From: Aphanomyces cochlioides
Lineage: Eukaryota; Oomycota; Saprolegniomycetes; Saprolegniales; Verrucalvaceae
Assembly: GCA_019828595.1 (NCBI GenBank)
Contig: JAHQRK010000003.1
Location: forward strand, 1 to 64,000
Direction of reading: 5' to 3'
DNA length: 64,000 nucleotides
Shown here: positions 48,425-60,888 of the stretch, in pieces
Numbering within the stretch: position 1 is the stretch's first letter
Layout of the letters: each line of letters opens with the position of its first letter
Position numbers and translations under genes: made by a program
The notes under the pieces: generated by a model
Seen by the model: only the letters and a program-made list of their open reading frames with translations
Database searches by the model: none
What the model was told of the DNA's origin: nothing

Positions 48425-49914
48425 ATGACGGTTTCCTCGCATGTGTTCGAAAATTCCTTCGTCATGGAGATCAAGCTCGAGCAGGCGCGGCGGTCGGGGC
48501 TTCTCCATCTTGCTCAAAAACACTTGGAGAGAGTCCCTGGCGCGCTCTTCCGCGCGGATTTCTCGTCGCTCTACCGCCTTGATCTCGGCTTCAACCTTCT
48601 CACAACACTTCCTGACTCCATCGGACAACTCTCAGGACTCGTGGAGCTCTGGCTCAATGACAATCCGCTCGAGACGCTCCCTTCGTCGCTCTGCAAGTGC
48701 ACACAACTGCGCGTCCTTGACTTAAATCGGACGGACCTGACCGATCTTCCATGTGAGTTGGGACGTCTGGAGCTCCTCGTTGTGCTCGAGATGGAAGAAG
48801 TGCCGCTTCGTCCCAAGTTGCAGTCGGCTGCAATGGCTGACCCAGACAAGATTTGCGCCAACACTCTCGCATATCTCCGTCGCAAAGATGTCCGACGCGC
48901 ACTCAAGCAAACGCTGCTGGACAAGCTCAAAGATGGAGTAAGGAACTCGATCGTGGACGTCTGACTCGAGCACCTTGGTAGATTTACCTGGAGAGCGCCG
49001 ACTCGAACCAAGGCGTCGAGATGATCCAAACACTCATGAAGCATGTGCTCAAGGAATTCCGCGTAAGGACATGCACGGAAGGATGACTTTGAACGATGTG
49101 TCTAGACGGAAGACGAGGTGAAAGGTCTCATCCGTCATGCGGATCGACTCTTCCCGCGAGATCTGACGAAAGCTTATCAGCCGACTGCGACTGCCGCGGC
49201 AGTCCGAGCGTCGTACCTGGAGATCAAGAGCGAGAATGACAAGAAGAAGCTCGCGGCCGACTTGGAGCTCAAGATTCGCAACATTTACTTTGATCGCATC
49301 GATGTGTCCAAGGTCGAGCCCATGGTCGCGGTACGATCGCGTCCTGAGGTTGCCATTACGAGGATGTAGTCCATCTACAGCGAGATCAAGTCCCTCCAAG
49401 ACATCAAGTTCCTCCTACGCTACGCCACGCAGCTCTTTCCTCCATCTGCTGCCGATGTTGACGGCCCGACATTGCGGCAAAAGCTCAAAGATCTCCAAGA
49501 TGAAATGGCCAGGCACTTGCCACCTCATGTCAGGATGGAGCTCACTCTCACTCAGGGAACGCGCTGCCGCCGTCGAGAAAGTTCTGCACGCCGTTGCTTC
49601 CATCTACTCGGACGTCGAGCCTGACAAGATCCAAGCTCTTGTGGCGCAAGTCGCTCCCCTCTTCAAGGTATGTCGTTGTCTTTGGCGCCTTTTTATCCCG
49701 CCATGTCTAGAACGTGCAAGATCTCAAGACGCTCGCTGCGGATGCGACGCTTCACTTCCCAACCGAGTTCCTCAATGCGTCCGCGGCTGAGACCCGAGCG
49801 AGCTTTGTGCGCAAGTCGTCGGCGAATCTCCCCAAGATCTCTCATCTCTCCACTGTACCGCGATCGTCGAAGGATGACGGAATGAAGTCAGTCGAATTAG
49901 TTCACTTACAGTAA
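48425..49914 (+). CDS. Leucine-rich-repeat protein with C-terminal helical region
   Basis: Six exons (48425-48937, 48982-49062, 49106-49330, 49370-49512, 49556-49667, 49711-49914) give 425 aa. Introns are 39-44 nt; the fourth (49513-49555) appears to be GC-AG, since only that choice keeps frame. Residues 30-130 hold about four LRRs (LYRLDLGFNLLTTLPDSIGQLSGLVELWLNDNPLETLP). The rest is Lys/Asp-rich alpha-helical with KIRNIYFDRIDVSKVEPMV and two related segments starting IYSE/IYSD. No catalytic motif, so it is probably a scaffold. Confidence 0.75.
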
Positions 49915-49963
49915 TGAACAAATTATCTCCACGAGAGGGAGAGAGAGCGAGTCATCTTGAGAA

Positions 49964-50899
49964 ATGGCCGAGGAGGAAACGCGCGACGAGACGACGGCGA
50001 GCAACGTGAGCTCCAACGAATCGAGCGAGCAAGAGTACATTCTCAAGGTCGTGCTCATCGGGGACTCGGGCGTCGGCAAGTCGAACCTCGTCCAGCGCTT
50101 CACGAAGAACAAGTACAACGGAGCAAGCACGCAGACGATCGGCTTTGAGTTTGCGGCAAAGACGATCCGTGTCGGGGATCGCCGCATCAAGGCGCAGATC
50201 TGGGACACGGCGGGACAAGAACGTTTCCAATCGCTCACGGCCGCGTACTACCGGAATGCGGTCGGCGCGCTCGTCGTGTATGACATTACGAACCGCCACT
50301 CGTTTGAACACGTGACGCATTGGCTGGAGCAGATCCGCGAGCATGCCCATGAAAACGTCGTGCTCATTCTCGTCGGGAACAAATGCGACCTGGCGCATCT
50401 CCCCAACACGCGCCAGGTATCGACGCTCGAGGCCGCTCGTTTCGCCGAGACGCATCATATGGAGTTTGTCGAAGCGTCGGCGCTTGATTCGACCAACGTG
50501 GTCGAAGCGTTCAAGCGCATTATCGTGCCAGTCGGTCGTCTCTTGACGCCCATGCCGAGCGCCGCGAGCCAAACGCAGCGTCTTCCTCCTGGATGGCGCC
50601 GCGTGCTCTCACGGACACGACCGGGCGAATACTCGTACGAGAACCAATACACCAAGGAGCGTCTTGCCTTCGCGCCCAAGGAAGCCGCCAAGCCGTCTCA
50701 GTACAGCTTCCAAGCGGGCCATGGTATGTCTCTTCTTCTCCGAGTCTCATTGTGTGCTGCTGTAGGCATCTACGGAAGTGTCGGCGCGACTGTGACCAAG
50801 GAGACGCTCGAGCGACAGCATCAAAAGGCCTTCCACGCGCAAAATTCCGCGTCGTCCAACTGCTTCTCGGGCGTGTGTGGGCTCTGCACGATCCTCTAA
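49964..50899 (+). CDS. Rab-family small GTPase with WW-like insert and CAAX end
   Basis: Two exons (49964-50723, 50766-50899; 42-nt intron) give 297 aa, longer than the usual 200-220. G-motifs: GDSGVGKS (33-40), IGFEF effector region with Thr58, WDTAGQE (80-86), NKCD (139-142) and SAL (172-174), closest to the Rab11/Rab2-like class. Residues 207-238 (LPPGWRRVLSRTRPGEYSYENQYTKERLAFAP) resemble a WW domain with the second Trp replaced by Phe. The end CGLCTIL offers a CAAX-type (CTIL) prenylation site. Role: vesicle trafficking; the insert may bind Pro-rich partners. Confidence 0.85.
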   Translation: MAEEETRDETTASNVSSNESSEQEYILKVVLIGDSGVGKSNLVQRFTKNKYNGASTQTIGFEFAAKTIRVGDRRIKAQIWDTAGQERFQSLTAAYYRNAVGALVVYDITNRHSFEHVTHWLEQIREHAHENVVLILVGNKCDLAHLPNTRQVSTLEAARFAETHHMEFVEASALDSTNVVEAFKRIIVPVGRLLTPMPSAASQTQRLPPGWRRVLSRTRPGEYSYENQYTKERLAFAPKEAAKPSQYSFQAGHGMSLLLRVSLCAAVGIYGSVGATVTKETLERQHQKAFHAQNSASSNCFSGVCGLCTIL

Positions 50900-50929
50900 C
50901 TTATACACACGACGCCTGCGCCTGTTAAA

Positions 50930-53900
50930 TTAGATCCAGCTATCAATGTACTCGACGACAGACGTGAGGTTGGCTTGGCGCGCCGCCTCGGCCGCTGCTT
51001 GGGACCACTGCTCGTTCTTCACTTCATGGAGCCACTTGACGACGTCGGCGTGGCCATTCACGACCGCAAAGTCGATCACGTTGAGGACATTGCCTTCTTC
51101 GCACTCTTGGTAGAGCCACTGGACGATTTCGAGGAAGCCGCGCTTCGTCGCCTCTTCAATCGCCGCCATCGTGCATCCTTCTTCGCGGTTCTCGTAGAGC
51201 CACTCGAGCACCTAATCTCCCATGTCATGCATCGTTTTCGTCATCGACTTGTTACATGAAGATGACCATTGCGAGCAGCCAAGTCCATGGCGCGCGTCGT
51301 GCATCCTTCCGTGCGATTCTGGGAGAGGAACTTGACCACTTCGAGGTGTCCGTTGGCCGACGCCCAGTCGATCGCGCGACGGGTGCAGCCTTCGCGGCGT
51401 CGCGCATGGAGATACTTGACGACTTCGAGATGGCCATTCATGGCGGCTTTGTCCATCGCATCGGTCGACGCCATCATCTTGGTCTGTTCCGTGAGCCAGA
51501 TGACCATCTCCAAGTGGCCATGTTCGCTCGACAAGTCCCTAGACATGCGTGAGAGACCGTCGAGTTCCAAAGAGCATACAGCATCTCGGTCGAGTCGGAC
51601 TTGAGCTTGTGGCGCGACACTTCTTTCGACTCTGGTGGTTGCTGCGTGGGACCGACGGAGCCTCGCCTCTGCGGCGCGGGATGCATCTTCATCGCTTCAA
51701 TTTCGGAAGGATCCATGTCCGGATCAAAGTCAAAGTCATCCACGACAGCCGTCGACTTGGTGGCGACGTTGATGATGTCCGAGAGCCACTGGAGAATGTC
51801 GAGACGGCCAGTCACGGCGCAAATGTTGAGCGCGTACGCCGTGCAGCCTTCTTCGCGATGCATGTAGAGCCACTTCATCACTTCAAAGTGGCCATGCTGC
51901 GACGCCAGATCCATCGCATCGGCCGTGCATCCTTCCGTGCGATTCTCATGGAACCAAGCGACCTAGTCCATGCGTGAGAAGGTTTTAAACATGATCAACG
52001 ACGTACCATATCCAAGCGGCCAAGCGCCGCCGCGGCATCCATGGCGTTTGTGGTACACGTGCCGTCGTTCTCGTGGAGCCATTGAACCATGTCAAAGTGA
52101 CCATTGGCGGCGGCTTCGTCCATGGCCGTGGTCGTCGCGACTTCTTTCTTCTTGAGCACGAGCCATTGCACCCACGACAAGTTGTTCTGCGCGGCGGCAA
52201 AGTCGACTGGATTGTGGGCCCAGAAGTCGCCATGCGTGCCTTCCAGGAAGGCGCAGACGTCGATGTGCTTGCTCTTGAGGGCTTTCTTGTACGGCTTGCG
52301 CAAGACGTAGAGCTTGTACGTGTTATGGATGTACTCGACGACGTCGGCGTGGCCTTGCTGAGTCGCAGCTTCGAGTCCGTCGCAGAGGAACGGCACGGGG
52401 TCAGTCTCCAGCACGACAAAATGCTGGACGAGCTTCATGCTGCCGCGCTTGGCCGCGAGGTCTTTGGTCGATTTCGACGAGGGGAAGCCTTCGTCGATGC
52501 ACCACTCGGCAATCTCCACGTGGTTGTTCTTGAGCGCAACGTCGACAGTCTTGCTCGACCACTCGACGTCAGGGTAGTTGGAATGTAAATACTTGACGAT
52601 GGCCATATGTCCTCCCGAAGCGGCGGCTTCCATCGCGGCAGGCGTGCACTGGACGCCGCGGATCTCATGGAGCCATGTCACGACGTCCAAGTGGCCCATC
52701 TTGGCTGCAAGGTCCAACGCCTTGTTGGAGAAATCGACCTTCTTCTCATGCAGGTACTCCAGGACGTCCAAGTGGCCATTGCGAGCAGCCCAGTCGGTGG
52801 AATTGACCGTCGGGGAAACGGATCCGTCGGTCGATTCAAACCACTTGAGGATGTCAAGATGGCCGTTGCCTGCAGCTAAGTCGAGGGCGAGGGTCGTGTA
52901 GTGGTTGCCGTAGTAACTGTGGAGCAATTCGAGCACTGGGAGATGGCCGTTGGCCGAGGCGTAGTCCATGGCTTCGACAGAGCAGCCTTCCGTGCGCGTG
53001 TCGTGGAGACGCTGGACAACGTCGACAAAGCCATTGGCAGCCGCGCGGTCCATGGCCTTGGTCGTGTACTTGGAGTGGCCCGTTTGGACGAACCACGCCA
53101 CGAGATCTTCACGGTTTTCTCCAGCAGCAAAGTCGAGCGGCTCCATCTCCCAGAATGCTTCATGCTTGGTGCTCTTGAGGTATTCCTGCGTCACTGGGTC
53201 CAGACACATCTCGAAGATGGCTTTGTCGCACATGGCGCCGCAAGTTTCATGGAGGAATTGCACAACTTTCAAATGTCCATGCTGGACTGCAAAGTCGATC
53301 GCAAGGAATGGTTCGCCCAACTTGTTCTGGCACAAATACTCGACGACATCAAGATGACCAGAGCTGGCTGCAGAGTTGAGTGCGTACTGCGTGCATCCTT
53401 CCGTGCGGTGAGTATGGAGCCATTCGACGATGGCGATGTGACCGTAATCAGCCGCCATGTCCATGGCTTTCGTGGTGCAACCTTCAGATCGATTGGCATG
53501 GAGGTACTGGACAATTTCAAGATGGCCGTTCGTCGCAGCGCCGTCCATGGCGACAGTCGTGCATCCTTCGACACGGGACTCGTGGAGAAAGGTGACCACG
53601 TCAAGGTATCCGTTGGTAGCTGCTATATTCATGGCCATTTCCGTCGCCAAGTCGGGCATTTGAGTGTTGTGCAAGTACTCGACAAAGAGGAGAAAGCCCT
53701 GCGACGCGGCGTAGTCGATGGGGTACTGAGCTTCCCAGTACTGCGTGTGCGTGTCCTTGAGGAACTCCTGGATCTTGGGGTTGCCTTTCTTTTGAACAGC
53801 TCGCGTGCAAAAGCCGTGCTTGTTCTCGTAGATCCACTTGAGAATGTCGAGTTGCTGATCAACGACAGCAACGTCCATCATCGTGAAGAATTGTAGGTCG

Positions 53901-54745
53901 TGGCACACGTGGTCGGCCATCCAAGCAAAGATCGTCAGCTTTCCTTCCTTGACCAAAGCTTTCAAGATCGCCATCACGTCGCCAAATCCTTCCTTGCGGT
54001 TCTCCTGAAGGAAGTTCAAAATTTCGAGATGCCCGTTGAGGGCCGCTTTGTCCATTGCTGCCGTCGTGCAGCCTTCAGTCCGATTGAAGTTGAGCCAGAC
54101 GAGAACTGCCAAGTGACCGTTCGCAGCCGCTTCGTCCATTGCCTGCATTGACAGCATGAGAGTCGTTAATCATATTCCCCATACCTTAACCGTGCAGTTT
54201 TCTTTGCCTTGGCGGTGCTTGTGTAAAAACTTGAGGATCTCAAGGTGGCCGTTTGCGGCGGCACCGTCCATGGCGTCTGTTGTTCCTCCTTCCAAACGAT
54301 TGAGATGCAGCCACGTGACAACATTCATGTGTCCATTCGTAGCAGCGGCATCAAATGCTTTAGTCGTGCATCCTTCAGATCGATGCACGTGCAACCACTG
54401 CAACACTTCCAAGTGTCCATTCCCAGCGGCAGCATCCATTGCGTCCGTCGAGAAGTTGAGATTGTCGGCATTTTGCGACAAGTACTCAAGATCTCCAACT
54501 TCTGCATACTTGCTTGCATTGGCTTTTCGCCAGCTCGGCATTTTCGGGAACGAAATGCCGCGTGGTTTGTACAGCATGTCCCCAATCGCTTCCGTGAGAC
54601 TTCGTCTATCGGACACGGATGTGCGGTCTGACATTTCATCAGGATCTCTTGGTGTCTGCTCCGAGAAGCTTGATGAGGCGCTGCTGAGTTTCCTCGACAG
54701 AGCGATCGGCATCGGCGAAAGCAACGCTTGTTCCTGTGCCATCAT
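50930..54745 (-). CDS. Large ankyrin-repeat protein, 1214 aa
   Basis: Five exons in transcript order 54745-54185, 54142-52007, 51962-51580, 51538-51256, 51211-50930, with introns of 41-44 nt; the joined length is exactly divisible by three. After a Ser-rich N-terminus (about 80 residues) the protein is an almost continuous series of divergent ankyrin-type repeats. The consensus is AMDxAAxNGHLxVVxWLHxxRxEGCT, the form expanded in saprolegnialean oomycetes. A non-repeat acidic linker ([21 protein letters not shown]) interrupts near residue 1000. Function is unknown beyond protein binding. Two ATCCGGAT motifs lie 60-80 bp upstream of the start. Confidence 0.85.
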
Positions 54746-54804
54746 GGAAGAGAGTCCCCTCCGTCGTCGTCGTCGAAATGTGATGGAGAGTGCGAATTTC
54801 GCTT

Positions 54805-54828
54805 CATCCGGATAACGATATCCGGATG
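54805..54828. promoter_or_regulatory. Paired ATCCGGAT motifs upstream of the ankyrin gene
   Basis: CATCCGGATAAC and ATATCCGGATGAT lie within 24 bp, about 60 bp before the minus-strand start at 54745. Same palindrome as at 61596-61607, 61701-61710 and 41817-41824. Promoter role is inferred from position. Confidence 0.45.
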
Positions 54829-55103
54829 ATTAAAACCAACTGACTGGGTTCCTCCAGCCGTCGACCGTCGCGATGGAACCGACTCTAGCGAGATGCAACT
54901 GCCCGCAGTGGATCAAAGGGCAACGGAGTCCATGGAGCCGAGCAGGAAGAGACTGAAGTCTGCGGGCTTGAGCTATGGCAAGAGAGAACGTCATGTGAGC
55001 AGCCGTAAACAGCATTTGGTACATCGTAATGGGTGAAGTCAATAGTTTCAAACTGTTTTATTCAAACAATCAACGACCGAATGCGTCGCACGAACAAGAT
55101 CCG

Positions 55104-56741
55104 CTATTTCTTGAGTGCGACCAAGACCACAACGGCGGCCACGGCGACAACGAGCGACGCCCGGATGAGATTGGATTCAGGAAGCAGATTGGCCAGTGCC
55201 CCTTTGGCTTGGGTTTGGTTACGGTCCGCGTGGGTTTCGACAAACGACTTGACGGCGCCGACGTCATTGTCAATGACATGGGAACGCTGAGGTAATGTTT
55301 CCAACGACTTGAGGATAGGATGCTGCTGGACTTGTGCGCCTTCCAACGCTTCGAGAACAATCGGCATGAACTTGCCATAGTGCGCTGTGGCCAAGACCAC
55401 CACTGTCGCGTCTTTTGTCGTTTCCAAGTAGCTATCGGCAGCAGCGACACCAATGGCAGTGTGAGGGTCAAAGGTGTAGTTGAAGTCTGCATGGTATTGC
55501 TTGATGGTTGCAAGCACTTGAGGCTGTAGCACGGCACGAGATGTCATTTCGCTCTTCGCCTTGTCGAGCAAGTCGCCTTCAACGGTAAGCTTGCCAGTCT
55601 TTTCGAACGAGGTCATCCATTCCTTGAGAACTGCAGAATTGTCGCCGCTGAGAGCAAAGAGATATCGCTCAAAGTTGGAGGAGACGCAGATATCCATTGA
55701 AGGACTGCTCGTGTGACTCACGCTCGTGCGGTGATACTTGCCAGTCGAGAAAAATCGGTGCAAAATGTCGTTGTCGTTGGTCGCCACGATAAGCTTGTCG
55801 ATGGGACAACCTAGCTTCTGGGCATAGAACCCAGCAAGGATGTCGCCAAAGTTGCCCGTAGGTACAGAGAATGCCACCTTGGTCTTGTTGGGTAGACGAA
55901 AGTACGCGTAAAAGTAATAGACAATTTGAGCCAAGATGCGTGCCCAGTTGATCGAGTTGACGGCTCCAAGGTTGTACTGCAAAGATTAGAGGAGTCAAAA
56001 GAGATGTCAGCATACCTTCTTCTTGAAGGCGGCATCGGCAAACAAATCCTTCACGATGGCTTGGCAATCGTCGAATGTTCCCTGAATAAATAGACTGTGA
56101 AACCAAGTCAGTCACCTCATGTGTACCTTGACAGCCAAATTGTAGACGCTGTCGTCAATGACACTGGTCATTTGCTGCTCTTGAATCTTGCTGACACGGC
56201 CGTGCGGGTAGAGAATGAACACTTCAACATTCTTCTTGTTGCGGAGGCCATAAATCGCCGAGCTACCAGTATCACCAGACGTGGCGCCAACGACAGTCAC
56301 TTGGTGCAGCTTGTCGCTGTTCTTGTTTTTTCTCTCGAGGAAATATTCAAACAAGTGGCCGAGGAATTGGAGCGCAATATCCTTGAAGGCAAACGTGGGG
56401 CCATGGAATAGCTCGAGAACATGCAAGTTGTCCTTCACTTTGACGACAGGCGCGACCTCTTTATGTCGGTAGTTGGATTCGCTGATTGTGTATGCTTTTT
56501 GGACAAGGACTTGCAAATCCGCGCGAGGAATTTCACTCGGGTCGATGAAAAGGGACATGACTTCGACAGCGAGCTCTTGGTAGGACAACTTGGCCCATTC
56601 TGTCAAGGCGTTTGGTGGAAGCGTTGGGAACTTGTTCTCTTCTGGCACAAAGAGTCCTCTGTCCGATGCCAAGCCGCTCAAAACCGCTTCTTCGAAGGAA
56701 AAGTTGCGGACATCGCCGCGCGTGCTCCGGTACTTGGTCAT
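55104..56741 (-). CDS. Threonine synthase with hydrophobic C-terminal tail
   Basis: Three exons in transcript order 56741-56127, 56081-56016, 55976-55104 (introns 45 and 39 nt) give 517 aa. This is the fungal/bacterial-type PLP-dependent threonine synthase, making threonine from O-phosphohomoserine. Motifs: LFHGPTFAFKD with the PLP Lys120, VGATSGDTGSSAIYGLRNK, and SVPTGNFGDILAGFYAQKLG. The start MTKYRSTRG is typical of the family. After the enzyme domain the C-terminus ends in SLVVAVAAVVVLVALKK, a 16-18-residue hydrophobic segment and two Lys, consistent with a tail anchor. Normal members are soluble, so this end is unusual. Confidence 0.88.
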
Positions 56742-56990
56742 CTTGCCGCTTTTTTCAAAATGGATCTTCCCTGTAGAAAGTTGCGCAAACGAGTAAAGTA
56801 ACGGTTGTCCGAATTTAAAAACGAATCTTGGTATTTAAAATGCATTTAAAATACAAAATACAAAAGAAATGTTTGAAATTGCAGTTTCACCAAGTGATAT
56901 AGTCCGAAATAAGATGAAAATCGGACTTTTTTTCTTATTTTTGGATTTTGACACTTATTTGAGGCAAAGGTGGATGCCACAATAAAATTC

Positions 56991-59900
56991 TTATGTGAAT
57001 TCCATGGCCATCTCGATGTAGTCCTTGGGGAAGATGCCACGAGTGCCGTCGCAGGATTCGCCAAGCCACCAGTCGCCTGGACGCTTCTCTAGCACGCGAA
57101 TCACCTCTCCGTCCTTGAAGCTGAGCTCATCCGAGTTTTCTCCCGTGAAGTCAAACTTTGCACGACCACATTCGATGTCGTTGGTGGGACTCGACGGTCG
57201 AAAGATCTCTTCTTTGGCAGGCGACGGGGCTTCGGTTTCTGATGGCACGTTTGTCAACAACTCGTTTGCGTCCCCGATGTATTCGTTGCGAGCGTCGTCC
57301 TTGAGGAAAACTTGCCGTGGAGTCCTCGTTCGATTTGTGTCGGCTGATTTTGGCGGTGGTGGTGTTGGACTCGCTGGAGCTTCAACTTGTAGCTCCGACA
57401 TGTCTACTTCGATACAAGATGGGATGTCGTCGATCATGGAAGTCCACTACGCTTCTTCGTGAGTCTCCTTGCCTCCTGAGAAGGTGTACCTCCATGATCG
57501 TACAGTCTGAGCCACCAAGCGTCACTACTTGCTTGTTCCACTTGTGAACGCCTGTGATGCATGCAGCATGGCCTTCGTAGCTGTAGCATTGAGCGGACTT
57601 TAAGCAGGGCCAGCGGAAGCTGCGCAAACTAGTTCTATACGCGACGAGAACGACATTGGCTGCATCGAGGAGACACACGGCTGCAACATCACTGCACGCG
57701 CTGTTTTCCGCCCAAATGCCTTGGACAGGCCAACCAAAGATACAACTCCAGCGGTTCCACAGGATATCCCGCATCTACCAAGAGGTTACAACGATGAGGA
57801 TAGACGCCCATGTGTACCAGCATGCTGTCTGTGATTTGACGCACGGCAGTGGGTGTGACTTGCCAGTAGAGGATCTCTCCATCGGCAGAATTCGTCTGGA
57901 CGAGATAGCCGTCGATGCTCCAGTCGATGTGGGAGACAAACGTCGCGTGGCCTTCGCACTTGGTCACTCGGCGGTAGTTGTCCGTGTCGTAGACGTGCAT
58001 GCAGTTGTCCTTGGCACCCACGGCCAAGTACTTGCCGTCAGGGCTGTACTTGAGCACGCTGATGCTTTCAGAAGGGAGCACACGGAAGCTCTTCTTTTCG
58101 GACAAGTCTGGGTACTGCAGCAACACCAACTACACAGAGAGAGGGCTAAGACTCGGTGGACGTCGGCAGAAGCACCTCGCCCGACGCACAGCCCACTGCA
58201 AGTTGTCGTCGATTTGGATGGGCTTCCACGCATGTGCCAGTCGTACGTAGGCTGACCTTGCGCTCGACAGTGTGGGCTGCCATGTTCCAACAACTCAGCG
58301 AGTGGTCCGTCGAGACTGTCACGAGCTCGTTTTCTTTCTCCATCACGACGCCGCCTAGCACGAGTTACCAAGAGATGAAGGCACGAAACAGACCCAGTAT
58401 CGCCGCCTCGCAGCCTTCCGTCACGACGCTCCACTCGCCTGAGGCTGCATCCCATTCCCAAATGCTGTGGTTGCTCATTCCGGCGACGAGCAAGTCGCGA
58501 TTCCAGTGCAGACTCGTCACTCGGGCTTTCGTTGGCAATGGCACGGATCGTTCCAAGTGCAGTTTATGTCTTCCATCGCTTGGAGATGTTCCCAGCGCCG
58601 CGTATACCCCTAGAGTCTGCGTGCCGACGACTCGCATCGGATCAAGTAGATGGAGAGACCACAGATGGAGCTTCCCGTCGGCTCCAACAGACGCTACTGT
58701 TTTGCCATCACAAGCGAGCTGCGTGCATGTGGTCGAGTGTGCGAGCTCTCCGTGGTATTCGAGACTTGCAATGCGCTCGAGCAGCGGCTTGGCATCTGGC
58801 TTCAACGCCAGCCTACGCATTTCTCCTCAACCGGTGCTGCGATGGGATGGAGACGCACCGTTGTTGTAGGTCGGCGAGCTCCATTTGCGCATGCCTTGAG
58901 ATCTTGAACCGATTCCCAGTCGCGACGTCGTGGGGAATGATTTCAACGAGCTTGGCTGTCGACTCGTATTGAATGTGCTCAATGCAGATACCGCCGTCGA
59001 CCTGCCACGACGTGACTGGCAGCTCCCACCATTTCTGTGGTGCTGACACAGAGTACGCTATCGGCTTGCGCGGCTGCCAGAAGACGTACAAGTCGCCTTT
59101 GGCCGTGCCTGCGATGATGCGTCCAAGGGTCGTTTCGTAGTCCTGCACGACTGCCATTGAGAAAGAAACATTGCGAGCTCACCGTCATGGAGTCGGCGAC
59201 AGAGTCTATTCCGTCGTCGTATATCCTCAGTGGAATGTTGTCGTTGGAGAAGGTGACGCATGTGAAATCCTGCGCTTCGCTCTTCATGAGCGGCGGATTT
59301 CCCTCGAGTTTCCACACTTTTTCATGCGGCGTTGGCTGTCTCATGCGATTCGGCCCGCCAAAGCAGGAACCGTAGAAGGCGCTCTCTTCCTACATGTGCA
59401 AGTTAGCGCATGGAGCATTGCAGTCGATGGGACCTTGGCGACAGTGCTGGGCGGCGTGTACTCGACTTGCGTCAATGTCCAAAACTTGATGTGCTGGACC
59501 CCGCAACTGACCAGAGTGTAGCATGCGTCTTCGTCGCGCAGAGCTTGTCCTGGCATCGGTCTCGCTTCGTGCTTATTCCTCTTGCCCTGTCGTTGATGCT
59601 TGACTTTGTCTGGCATGCCGTACGCTTGGTATGGGTTGAACGCCACCGTCCAGACTTTCGAGCTGTGTCCCCTTGCTTTGACTAGGAGCGTCTCTTCTTG
59701 CCAGTCGTGGACGCAGATCGTGTTGTAGAGATCGCCACCGAGGGACGCGACGAGTTTGCCATCGTGGGAGAAGCTCAAGCTGCGAACATGCACAGTCTGA
59801 CCTTCCAGCTTGGCTAAAACATGGTCGGCGTCGGTCTTTGCGCGGTTGGAATCCCAGACGAGGATGATCGCCGAGTCCTTGCCGCATTGCCCCGACGCGA

Positions 59901-60704
59901 CGACTTGCATGTTGGGATGAACTGTCATGGATGTGATTTCTTTCGAATGACCGACGTAGAAGCGCTGCGTTTGCTTGGACTTGGAGTAGATGACGACGAT
60001 CGTAGCTGTGAACCACATGAGCTCATGCGACGCGAGGTAGAAGACGTTCGAGTTGGCCGTGCTGTGGTATCCGTGGACCCACGAGAGCTGCAACTGCAAG
60101 CTCGGGAGATCGAACTGCTGCATCGACACGTTGCGCGGGTCCCAACTGCTTGGAACAAACACCGAGCTTCGACACTCTGGGTACCTCACGAATGCCTCGT
60201 CGTAGATCTTCTGCTTCTGTAGCGCCAAACTCGTCTGGGAGGCGCTGCTGCTGCTCTTGTCGATCGTTGCAACGCGCGGGAGGTTCTTCGCTACGCCAGA
60301 CGTTAGTCCACCTTGAAGGGTTGAAGCATACCAAAGACTAGCTTGCCCTCTTCGTTCCTCGCATTGTTGTTTGCATCGTCCTCGGCGTAGTCGAGAGATG
60401 GAAGACGCTTGAAGGATGTCCTCGCTGGTTTCCTACAGTCGTCTCTCAGAGTTGGTTTGTCGGCCAGCTCGCGCTACTTCTTGATTGGCGACGTTTCCCA
60501 TTGCAGCTTTGCAGGCTCGTGCTTGGTCACGCTTCGATTCCAAGCGTTCCTCGACTCAAGTTCCATCGTGATGCGCTCGACGTCTTTGATGAGCGTCTTC
60601 ACTTGCTGGTTCAGTCGCTCGATGTTTTCATCGCGGGCTCGAAAGAGCACGTCGATCTCCTTGCGCACGAGCTCTGTGACGAGAGCGACCACTACGATGT
60701 CCAT
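56991..60704 (-). CDS. EML-type WD40 protein fused to a C-terminal SH3 domain
   Basis: Ten exons in transcript order: 60704-60478, 60432-60332, 60290-59434, 59389-59183, 59142-58859, 58812-58394, 58354-58176, 58129-57818, 57774-57490, 57446-56991. The joined length is 3327 nt, 1108 aa. It starts with a coiled coil (residues 1-65), then many WD40 repeats in the echinoderm-microtubule-associated-protein-like pattern (MTVHPNMQVVASGQ, HIKFWTL, GSCFGGPNRM, LKYSPDGKYLAVGAKDNCMHVYD, HATFVSHIDWS). An EML-type C-terminal motif (SCIFGWPVQGIWAENS) follows. After a Pro-rich linker comes an SH3 domain (AKFDFTGENSDELSFKDGEVIRVLEK...GDWWLGE...GIFPKDYIEM). Probable microtubule or cytoskeletal scaffold. Junction at 57489/57446 is in frame. 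Confidence 0.8.
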
Positions 60705-60888
60705 GAGGCTGCATCTTTCAACGGGACTGGCCTACATTGGTCATTGATGGTGGCGTCCATGGCCTGGCTGACGAAGCGACGCGCCAGTTACACCCGTGAA
60801 TGGCCGAGTAACGGCCTCTAGGTCAAGGAATGACGACCACTGCGGCCATTGTCGCGAGCGATGAAGCAGAGAAGTGTTTGTGTTTCAA

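Noticed and set aside
54830..55051. 73-codon minus-strand frame with a hydrophobic start, possible small secreted protein
   Set aside because: Signal-like stretch is weak, the start is not first ATG-supported, and nothing else supports it.
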